A program made the position numbers and the translations under genes. The notes beneath the pieces were generated by a model, which worked only from the letters and a program-made list of their open reading frames with translations, ran no database searches and had not been told where the DNA came from. A stretch of 64,000 bases of DNA from Cervus elaphus (taxonomy: Eukaryota > Chordata > Mammalia > Artiodactyla > Cervidae). Location of the stretch: NCBI RefSeq assembly GCF_910594005.1, contig NC_057817.1, positions 27,815,001 through 27,879,000 on the forward strand. The letters are read 5' to 3'. Shown here piece after piece: positions 55,300 through 64,000 of this stretch (its first letter is position 1; every line of letters begins with the position of its first letter).

Positions 55300-56849
55300 C
55301 ATGCACTCACACATGCTTGCTGTGCGCCTGTTTGAGGGGAGGGGTTTGGGGGGTGTCCGTCCTGCTCAGACCACTGGGCAGAGACAAAGGATCTTCATCT
55401 AACCTGCAATGAGGATTAAGTCCAGAACAAGCCACATGCCTACCTGGTCAAGCTGGTTAGGGAGCCCACCTGTCTGTCTGCATCCTCTTATTACATCTTG
55501 ACGTGGTGGGACTTACTCAGTGTACACTGAATGGATGGATGGATGAGTGACCACAAGATGGACTGCGTTTTTAACTGGGGTTGTGTGTGCTCGAATGATT
55601 CAGCATCTACAGATTCCTAAATCTGCCCCTAGGATTCCTAAGTATCTCCCCTTCCTCTCACTGCTGACACAAGGCCGGACCTGAAGGACTGACCAGGCCT
55701 CGGGGGACACAGCTGTGACCCCCAGACTCTGTTGCCACTGGAGAGTGCTTTTGCCGTGGTCAGCTTTTCCCCTGCCGGCCCCCATCTGTCCATGGCATTT
55801 GTGATGAGGATGAGGATGGTAGGGGAGGGGGGACCGGTGTCGAGCAGTTGATGGGGGAGGGAAGGAGGCACAGCCCGAAGGGCTGGATGACAAACTGCCC
55901 TGTCCTACTGTCCTCTCCTCCTCTCCAGCCTGCCCCTCCTCTCCTGATGGCAGGCGGGACAGGCTAAGCTGGCGGGAAATGCTTGGTCTAGTTAGTTTTC
56001 TGCCCTTCCTCCCTGGCTCCTGGGGAAGCTGGAGTCCTGAGCAACAGAATCCCAAGTCCTAGGGATGTCTTACCTGGAGACCCTAAGAAATGAGAGTTCA
56101 AGAGAAGCCGGAGGAGGCTCCAGCTATAGCGTGAAGCACCCCAGCTGCAGAACCGATCCTGGCTGAGATGAAAGCAGTGCTGTCCTGAGGAACTTTCTGC
56201 AGTGGTGGGGACGCTCGTGGGTACCACCACTCCATGTGACTAGTGAGTGCTTAGGGTGTGGTGAGTGCTATTGAACCGAATTCTTAATTGAATTTCACTT
56301 CAATAATATATTTTTATTTTTAAATAATAGTCATAATAAATTATTTCATTTAGAATAATTGATACATTTTAATGAATTTACATTTAAATAGTTTCCCACA
56401 GCTAACGGCTGTGATGCACAGGATTAGAGGCTGTGTTCAGAGATGGAAGCCAGGCTCTTGCGTGCAGAGCCCTTCCTGCCTGTGTGGACCTTAGGCGGGG
56501 TTCTTCCCAGGGTGCAGTGCCCTCTCCCCAGTCTGTCAGAGCACCCCAGCCCCAGGGTGGATCATCTGCTCCTGTGGGTAGCTGAGTGGCCCTTAGGAGG
56601 TCCTGGCCAATGAGAGGGCCCAATACCCAGGGACAGACCCACAGCCCAGAATGGGAAAGGAGTGGCTTCTGGAGCTCTAGACTTTGAGGCATCTTAGAAC
56701 TTCCTTGGGGGTGTCAGTCCTAGAAGGCTTCCTGGAAGAGGGAGTGGGGAGTGGGCTGGGGCTTGTGCCTTAGAGCCTAGCCCTGCGTTTGGTGCCCAGA
56801 CACCTTGGCCAAGACTGGGTGAGGGAGGGGCTGGCAGCATAGGCTCAGA
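55300..56849. other. Unique DNA, nothing recognised
   Basis: No gene. An AT-rich stretch at about 56280-56400 ('tttaaataatagtcataata') has no assigned family. Confidence 0.4.
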
Positions 56850-57015
56850 GTCCCAGCTTCCCTGCTTACTAGCTGTCGTGACCTTGGGAGAATCAGCCCC
56901 CCTTCTCTGAGCCTTCATTTTGTCTTCTGTAAAATGGGGAGAATGCTCCTATCTAGCAGGGAAGCTGTGAGGATAAAACTGAATGGCAGTTATTAAAAAT
57001 TCTTTGCAAACACTA
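56850..57015 (+). repeat. MIR SINE, sense
   Basis: 'tactagctgtcgtgaccttg', 'ttttgtcttctgtaaaatgg' and 'gggaagctgtgaggataaaa' are in the correct MIR order. Confidence 0.8.
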
Positions 57016-57693
57016 AGAGGATGGTAGAAAGGGAAGGTTTACCCTCAAGGGTGCTGGGCCCCTGGCCTGGCCTCTCAAGATCACAACAGATGGTCATAGC
57101 TTGTCTGTGGCCCTGACCGCGGACACAGGCAGGGATTTCTGCACTCTCCCCTCCCCCCAGCGCATGTGCACACACACAACCCAGATGGGGGCCACTTGGC
57201 TAGCCTCCTGCTGTTTGGCATTTGACATATGAGGAGTCCAGGGCCAGAGCACAACCCCCCCACCCCAGCCACCCCCATCCCAGAGAGGAGCCAGGCTGGC
57301 GGGGAGGCCTTACTACCTCAAGGAAGCAGGATCCCAAGGGCCCTGATCTCTTTACCATGTGTCCGGTGGCCTTTGATGGGAATTCCATTGCCCCTTTTGT
57401 CCCCTCTCAGAGGCCTGGCTGGGGAAAGAGAGAAGGAGGAAGATTTTTTTTTTTTGGAAAAAAGAAAAAAGCCAGGTGGGGTCCCTGGGGGCTATTGGGC
57501 TGAGTGCCCTTCAGCTCCAGTCAGATCAGGGCTGGGTATTTCCTCTGGTGTTCACAGACACGAATTCCCCTGTCCACGCCTGAAGAAGTTCCCTGGCTTT
57601 GCCTCTTGCTACTCTCAACAGCTGGTGTGGGCTCAAATTTCGTCACCTGGATTTTTTTATTTGGACACAGAGGTACTTTCAAGCCTCTTTGCT

Positions 57694-57784
57694 CATTTAT
57701 CCATCCATCCATTCATTTATCCATCCATCTATTCATCCATCCATTTATCCAGGCATTTATCCATCCAGGCATCCATTCATCCAC
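57694..57784. repeat. (ATCC)n / (ATTC)n tetranucleotide microsatellite
   Basis: Imperfect CCAT/TCAT tetramer array of about 90 bp. An open frame with repeated IHPS-type residues here is a by-product of the repeat. Confidence 0.95.
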
Positions 57785-57799
57785 TCTAGAGAGTCTATT

Positions 57800-59100
57800 A
57801 AGAACTTATTGTGTGCTCAGCACTGACCTGAGTTCTTGGGAAATGAAGTGAACAAAACCAAGTACCTGCTTTCATGCAACTTTCCAGTGGGTAAAAGACG
57901 AGAAAGAACAAGTAGGTCAGATTATGATGAGTGCTACAGAGGACATCAAGCTGGGGGGTCTGGGTCTGCTGCGATGACAGCTGAGCAGAGGCCTGGCGTG
58001 AGGCAGGGTGAGTCGTGTGGAGATCTGGGGAAATAGCATCACAAGCACCAAGTTAGCAAGGACAGGGCCTCCGAGTGGGAGCAGAGCCACTGTGGAGGGA
58101 GCTGTGAGGAAGCCACTGTGCCTGGAGGGGAGGCCCCAGGGGGAGTGGCGGGAGGGGAGGACTGGAGGAGAAGGGAAGCAGATCGGGAGGACGAGGTTGG
58201 CCACTGGGAGGACTCTGACTTTTATTCTCTGTGACATAGGAGACTCTGGAAGTTTCCAGGTGGAAGAATGACATGCTCAGACATGTTTTCAAAGGTCCTG
58301 TGGCTGCGTGTTGAGACTGGAGAGTGGGGGACAAGGGTGGACGTGGGAGGGGAGGTGGCAGGCTGCTGCTGTCCCCTGGGTGAGAGGTAGTTGCAGTTTG
58401 GATAGATTTGGAAGCCCGAGCCAGTCTGATCTGCTGGTCTGGGGTGTGAAAGAGAGTGGTTAGAGACAACCCCACGGTTTCTAACCTGAGCACTTAGAAA
58501 CGATGAGACTGCCATTTCCTGAGATGGGGACTTGGGGTGAGGGAGTGAGAAACTCGGAAGTTTGATTGGGACATGTCAGTCATGCCCATTTAACATTTAA
58601 GTGGGAGAGTCAGGGAGAAGTTTGACTGTGCCAGTAGGGTGTGTGAGGGAAAACTAGCTGGAGAATCCTCAGTGTACAGCCAGTTGTCAAAGCCATGAGC
58701 CTGGATGGGGTCTCCAAGAAATTAATGTGGAGAGAAGGATCCAAGACAACCCTGGGCTCAGCAAGGCTGAAAAGAGAGGGGGTGAAAGGAGGGCATGAAA
58801 GAAATAAAGGAGGAGAGGGGGTGGGGCACCCAGTGAAGAAGCTTCAGGAAAGAAGGGTGATCAGCTGAGTCCACACTGAGCCGAGGACTGGCCCTCAGAC
58901 TGACTGTCAGATTTAACAACACGCACACAGGCAGCTGGAGTGCTGGGTATGAAAACCTGGTTGGAGGGGGTTCAAGTGAGAATGGGAGGGGAGGAATCAG
59001 AAATTGTAGTATAGGCATCTTTTGAATTCTTTCTTTGTTTTGTTTTTTATTTTGGTAAAAAGCAAGCAGAGAGCAATAGGATGTAGTTGGAAGAGGATCA
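57800..59100. repeat. Ancient mammalian interspersed repeat, family not named
   Basis: A decayed 1.3-kb stretch with phrases such as 'catgcaactttccagtgggt', 'gatgagtgctacagaggaca', 'gactgccatttcctgagatg' and 'gggacatgtcagtcatgccc'. They are in an order also partly seen at 21110-21700. No intact ORF. Confidence 0.45.
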
Positions 59101-59807
59101 AGAGATTCTTTTGAGCTCCCTTGACTCCGAGATGGGAGAAGGAGCAGCCTGTTTGTGGGCTGAAGAGGATGACCGGTAGAGGGGAAATTGATCACGCAGA
59201 AGAGGGGAGACTTGAGGGAACACAGTCCGACCTTTGAAAGGGGATGGGATCCAGGAGCAAGAGGAAGAACAATCTCTATTTTTGTTGCCAGGAGGGACTT
59301 TCTCTGGCTCCCTCAAAAGGCAAGGGGTCAGTTAGGACTGGAGTGGCCAAGGAGGATGCATGAAGAAGGAAGGGACTGCTGTGGGCCCTGAAAGATGGGA
59401 CAGTGATGGTTGGCAGAGGGAGGACTTTCAGTGGGTGGCCTTGGGTAAGCAAGGCCCAATAGGCCAGAGTGAGCAAGCAGGGCTGTTTTCCAGGTTTCTT
59501 TTGGCTCCAACCATTGCGACCTCCTGGCACACATCCCCTTCCTCATTTCCCTAGGCTGTCCCATCTCCCTTCTCCAGTTCCAAGTCTCCACCATTCTCCA
59601 GCCAAGGAGCAAATTTAGGGACCGGGAGGAGAGTGTTCAAATCTGCTGGCTGGACTCCTGCTCCCCTGGGATCTGCTCTTCAACTGGATATCCTTGCCTT
59701 CCCACAGCCTGTGGAGGTGGAAACCAACGGCCAGAAGGAGGAGGCCCTCTTTCTGAGCTTGGGCAAGTGGGACCTCCTCCCTGGGACCCAGTTCTATAAT
59801 ATCTACT
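59101..59807. other. Unique DNA, no gene seen
   Basis: No repeat or exon could be assigned. Confidence 0.4.
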
Positions 59808-60026
59808 TGGGTGGGGTGTTGGGCTTCTCTGGTGGCTCAGCCTGCATTTTGGGAGACCTGGGTTTGATGTCTGGGTTGGGAAGATCCCCTGAGGGAGGGC
59901 ATGGCTACCCACTCCAGTGTTCTTGGCCAGGAGAATCCCATGGACAGAGGTGCCTGGGGGGCTACAGTCCATGCAGTCACAGAGTTGGACACGACTGAGC
60001 GACTAAGCACAGTGGGTGGGGTGTTG
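59808..60026 (+). repeat. Bov-tA SINE with internal deletion and 14-bp TSD
   Basis: Element 59822-60012 lacks about 20 bp of the tRNA-like head (the 'aaagaatctgcctgcaatg' part). Exact direct repeats TGGGTGGGGTGTTG at 59808-59821 and 60013-60026. Confidence 0.93.
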
Positions 60027-60228
60027 TGCGGCTAGCGATGACAGGGACGTGCCAGCACTCCCTGCTCAGCCCAGTGGCCGAGGACACACCCCAGTGCTCT
60101 CTGCCTGCAGAGACCCATTTTAGGTGCTGCTCTGATCCCCGCCGCCGCCGAAAATAGGCTCCACTGCTTCCAGAATTGATTCTTTTCTTTCTTGCTCTTT
60201 AGACTTTTCCCTTTTTTTCTTTTTAAGG

Positions 60229-60504
60229 TTTTTTTTTTTTTTTTTTTGCATGTGAATGGCTTTTAAAGTCTTTATTGAATTTGTTACAGTATTGTTTCTG
60301 TTTTATGTTTTGTTTTTTGGCCCTGAGGCATGTGGGATCTTAGTTCCCCAAAAGGGATGGAACGCAAACCCGCTGCATTGAAAGCACAGACTTTAACTAC
60401 TGGGAAGTCCCTCCCCTTCTTTCTTTCTCTTCCTTCCCCTCTTTCTTTTCCTTTCTCTTCACCCCTCTTTCTTTCCTTCTTCCTTTTCTTTTCTCTTTCT
60501 TTCT
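60229..60504 (-). repeat. T-run, CHR SINE (antisense) and pyrimidine tract
   Basis: A T homopolymer at 60229-60247, a CHR-type SINE at about 60311-60411 ('tttttggccctgaggcatgt' ... 'ctactgggaagtccc'), then a (CTTT)n-like pyrimidine tract at 60409-60504. Confidence 0.8.
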
Positions 60505-62445
60505 ATGGACACGATCACTCTTACTTTATCTTCCCTGTTAGATGATAGAGTCACAAGGAAGGGTCACAGTCTGATTCATTTTGCCCCTCTGACAACTTCT
60601 GCTCAGTGGCCAGCACTCTGAAGGTATTAATACATGGAAGCGTTTTCTGGCTGGATGCGAGCAAGACAGTGAACCTGCAGAAAATGGGCTCCAGCCCACA
60701 GACCACAGAGTTCTGTAGCTGCCTTTCAGGCCTCCTTTGGCTCATCCCTTAAGCACTTCTTGAGCCCCATCTTGTGTCTAAGGCAGGGTGCGGGGGACCC
60801 AGCTGTGCTGGGGCTGCTCTCTGACCAGACTGGGGGAATAGCTTCCTAAGGTGGGCACAAGAGCCGAGGCAGGCGACCCGTCCTGTCCTCCAGAGTCCCC
60901 TGCGTGTCCCCTGTCCTCTCCTCTTACAGTAACTGGGGGTTGGCACGAGGTGGGGTCAGGGCCCCGTGGATGGGGAACAGTCCCCTTCAAGCTCTGCCAG
61001 GCAGCTAGAGAACCACTGCACCTCCCCACCCCCCAAACACCACCACCCAGGGCACCAGTTGTGAGCAGGAGACAAAAAGCCAGGACAAAAGGCCTATGGG
61101 AGCCGTGGTGAATAGATTAATGAGATTTCCATACGAGGCCGACAATAGGATTCTCCACTCCAGCCCCTTTGTCCCAGGCTGAGATAATGGAGCCCGAGGA
61201 GCTGCCCCAGGAGGGCGACATCCACCCGGGCCCCTGTCCTCACAGGCCTGGAGCCCCAGCGCAGCTGCCCCTCTTTCCGGCCCTGCCCCCAGCCCCGTGG
61301 GTGAGGGAACTCTGAACCAGAGAAACCCCATGAGTAGGGAAGGGGTGTTACGGGCCTTCTTAGGGAGTTGGAGGGGTGTACTGGGGTCCCTGCCACCTCA
61401 GCCTGTATAAAAGTTCCTAGTGAGAGAAAGTTTGCTGTCCACCATCTATACTGTCTCATTTGAGAGCTGAAGAAAGTGAGGCTTGGAGAGGTTGGGTGTC
61501 TTGCCGGTGAACACATGGGGACCGCTCAGGGTATCTGCTGCCTCTTGATGCCACAGTGGGGATGGAGGAGCGTCTGAGGCCTGTGTGAGGGAGAAACACA
61601 CTCTTGAGTGTGCCCCCTTCCTCTCACACACCTCTACCTCGGTGCTCCCCTTCTGACACCAGATGTGAGGGTTTTCCACACACCAACCCATTCTGGGACA
61701 CCAGCTGGGTGTCCTAACCGGCCTGGTGGTAGCGGCAGATCCCAAGGGGTAAGGGTGGTCCTGCAAGACCGCCCCTTCAGGTGCCAGTCACACATCCAGG
61801 CTGTTACCTGTGCTTCTGACTGATGGGGCGTGAATCAGAGGTTCCCACGACCCTCTTCTCGGATTGATGAACTTGCTAGAGTGGCTCACAGATCTCACAA
61901 AACCAGTTTACTTACCAGATTATCAGCTTATTATAAAAGGATGTAAGGCAGAAGCAGCCAGATGGAAAAGATGCACAGGGCAGATGTGGGAAGATGCCCA
62001 GAGCTTCCATGCCCTCTCTCCCAGCAGTCACCCAACCACTCCTCCCCAGTAGCTTTCCCAAACCCACTGACTAAACCATTGGCCACTGGTGATTGAGCTC
62101 AATCTCCAGCCCCTCTCCTTTCCCCAGGAGGTGGGGGGTAGTTTGTGTTTGGGGGAGCTGAAGGGTCCAACCCTCTAATCATGGCCGGTTCCTCTTGCCA
62201 CCAGCCTTCATCCTTAGGTTTCCCAGGAGCTTTCCAAAAGCCCTCATTAATATAAACTCAAGTGTGGTTGAAGGGGGCTTGTTACGAATAACAAGACACT
62301 CATTTCATCTTTATTGCTCTGAAGCTATTTCAGGAACTGAGGACAAGAGACCAAATATTATGAAGTATGTTCCTGTCACACTTATGCTTAGGAAATTCCA
62401 AGAGTTTGGGGAGCTGTGAGCCAGGAGGAGTGGATGAAGACTAAC
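60505..62445. other. Unique DNA; possible regulatory block at 61085-61215
   Basis: Includes 'agattaatgagatttccata' (about 61106-61125), 'gacaataggattctcc' and a SOX-like 'cctttgtc' (61164) close together in non-repeat DNA. A MIR remnant lies at about 61445-61520. No gene. Confidence 0.35.
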
Positions 62446-62819
62446 TATATATTTCTTTTAAAAAATATTTATTTATTTTTGGCTCTGCTGGGTCTTTACT
62501 GTTGCGTGGGCTTTTCTCTAGTTCAGTGAGCAGGGGCCGCCTTCCAGCTGCAGTGCGCAGGCCTCTCACTTTGGTGGGTTCTCTCTTGTTGCAGAGCACA
62601 GGCCCTAGAGCTTGCAGGCTTCAGTAGTTGCAGCACACAGGCTCAGCAGTTGTGACTTGAGGGCTCCGGAGCACAGGCTCAATAGTTGTGACACACGGGC
62701 CTAGGTGCTCCGTGGCAGGTGGGATCCTCCCGGATCAGGGATTGCACCCGTGTCCCTTGCATTGGCAGGTGGATTCTTCACCACTGAGCCACCAGAGAAA
62801 CCCTAAATATATATTTCTT
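62446..62819 (-). repeat. Long CHR-type SINE, antisense, with 12-bp TSD
   Basis: Element 62458-62807: 'ttttggctctgctgggtctt', 'cggatcagggattgcaccc', 'cactgagccaccagagaaac'. Exact direct repeats TATATATTTCTT at 62446-62457 and 62808-62819. Confidence 0.92.
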
Positions 62820-63534
62820 ACTGTAAATCACACTACCACAGCCCGTGTCAGGCCTGATGCAGTGTCCTGGGCCTGGTCCACAGGGATGGGAGAGGCCCAT
62901 GAGGGCTAAGATCAGTGCGCTGAGTGCCTTGGCCTTTTGTAAAGGCCCAGACACTCCCTCTTTGATCCTGGAAGACTTCTTGCAAATGAGGGGGAGGGTT
63001 TATGGAATTCTTTTCTCCTCTTTCATCCAGCAATCCTTTCTGTTACTATTTATTGATCACCTATGAGTTAGAAGGACTGGACTCTGTGTGGAGTCACGCA
63101 GAGTTCCAGCCTTCAAGGGTCCACAGACAAAGAGCTTAAGTGACAGTTTCTCCATGGAGCCCCAGCCACCCCCAGGGAAGGCGGTCGACTCAAATAAGGA
63201 GCTGTCTGCACAGCCTAGGGGCATGGATGCTTATCAGATGGCGAGTCTGCTGGGAAAGAAGAGCTCTCCTTGGGCTGCTTTGCAGTGAGAGGACACACAT
63301 TCTTCCGCCTGTGGGGGCGCTGGAGACTGGGGCTCCCCCAGGGGAAGATTGCAGGTTTGAAGTGTAAACACGCAGCTCTTGAGGTGTAGCCACATTTCCG
63401 GGCAAACACAGAAATGTTTCCACAGGGCCAAGGGAATGGGCCTTGGAGGCTGTGTCACGGCCTCAGGCACTTCTGTGGCTGTGAGTACCGAGGACTGGAC
63501 CAGGGAGCCAGTGCAACCAAGAGGTATGGGCCTG
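62820..63534. other. Unique DNA, nothing recognised
   Basis: No exon or repeat assigned. Confidence 0.4.
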
Positions 63535-63720
63535 GGGTCTGTACTTAAACTGCTGGGGTCTGAATCCTGCTCCCCTTGGTAAAAGCTGGGTGACCTTAGG
63601 ATGTATCAATCTCTCTGTACCTCAGTCGCTTCACCTGCCAAATGGGGATTGAGACAATAGCATTTCTCCCGAGGTTCTTATGAAGGCTACACCAGATAGT
63701 GCGTAAAGCACAGAGTGGGG
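63535..63720 (+). repeat. MIR SINE, sense
   Basis: 'aaaagctgggtgaccttagg', 'ctgtacctcagtcgcttcac', 'ctgccaaatggggattgaga' follow MIR order. Confidence 0.8.
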
Positions 63721-63934
63721 GCTGGCTCTCCCCCCATGGGGACAGTGGGGAGCCAGCATAAGGACCAGTCTGTTTATTAGAGCTGGAAGGAACCTCCCTC
63801 ACAGAGCATCCTCCACATTCCCCCAACCTCAAGGGGAAGTGACTTGTTCAGATTCACTCAGCAAGGCTGGGCCACTGCTCAGGTTTCTACCTGTACTATT
63901 TGTCATACTGCTTCGTACCTGACCCCGGATTCTG

Positions 63935-64000
63935 TAGTTATTTATTTGGCCATGTCAGATCTGGGCTCTCCAGTTGTGTGATGCTTGGGCTCAGCAGTTG
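63935..64000 (-). repeat. CHR-type SINE, antisense, cut by the window end
   Basis: 'tagttatttatttggccatg' and 'gggctcagcagttg' are the start of an antisense CHR copy. The rest lies outside. Confidence 0.7.

Noticed and set aside
57599..57851. Protein with repeated IHPS and IYPS motifs
   Set aside because: Produced by translation of the (ATCC)n microsatellite.
1..64000. CRISPR arrays, operons, phage or bacterial features
   Set aside because: The DNA is clearly mammalian. No such structures are seen.

Overview
This is mammalian nuclear DNA from a ruminant (Pecora). The window is dense in ruminant-restricted retroposons: Bov-tA/BOV-A SINEs, the RTE-type LINE BovB, L1-BT 3' ends and CHR-type tRNA-derived SINEs. 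It also holds older mammalian repeats (MIR, L1M, MLT1, MER5A). Cattle, sheep, goat and deer cannot be separated by eye. Most of the 64 kb is intergenic or intronic, and few protein-coding exons are present.

Genes. The one complete protein-coding gene is ANKRD33 (PANKY), the photoreceptor ankyrin-repeat protein. It lies on the minus strand, with four coding exons between 8588 and 5931 (397 codons plus stop) and clean splice sites. Its 5' noncoding exon(s) and GC-rich promoter lie at about 8.6-9.3 kb. About 35 kb away, on the plus strand, a large CpG island (43.4-44.3 kb) carries a strong splice donor directly after an ATG at 44085-44087. From the known mammalian gene order (FIGNL2 and ANKRD33 head to head, ACVRL1 beyond ANKRD33), I infer that this is the promoter and first exon of FIGNL2. 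No FIGNL2 coding exon is seen, so 44.1-64 kb is probably its first intron or 5' region. Positions 1-5.8 kb would be the intergenic space towards ACVRL1.

Layout. 1-5.8 kb: repeats (MIR, Bov-tA, L1, BOV-A2). 5.9-9.3 kb: ANKRD33 and its promoter. 9.5-15.6 kb: AT-rich DNA, an old antisense L1 cut by SINEs and an MLT1 LTR, then MER5A. 15.6-23.4 kb: mostly unique, with an excellent CTCF motif at 16206 and an orphan CpG-rich patch at 22.2-22.7 kb. 23.5-27.2 kb: antisense BovB, an LTR and old repeats. 27.2-30.3 kb: unique, with an enhancer-like block near 29.0-29.3 kb. 30.4-36.5 kb: nested retroposons, including a U6-L1 chimeric retrocopy and a large inverted repeat. 36.5-43.4 kb: mostly unique. 43.4-45.8 kb: CpG island cluster. 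46-64 kb: largely unique sequence with scattered repeats and several candidate regulatory blocks.

I found no sign of a wholly new biological system. The most interesting items are the U6 snRNA/L1 chimera inside a three-layer retroposon nest whose target-site duplications are all readable, a roughly 95% inverted duplication set in ancient repeats, a short L1-style retrocopy of an LTR-like transcript end, and candidate regulatory elements between the two divergent genes.
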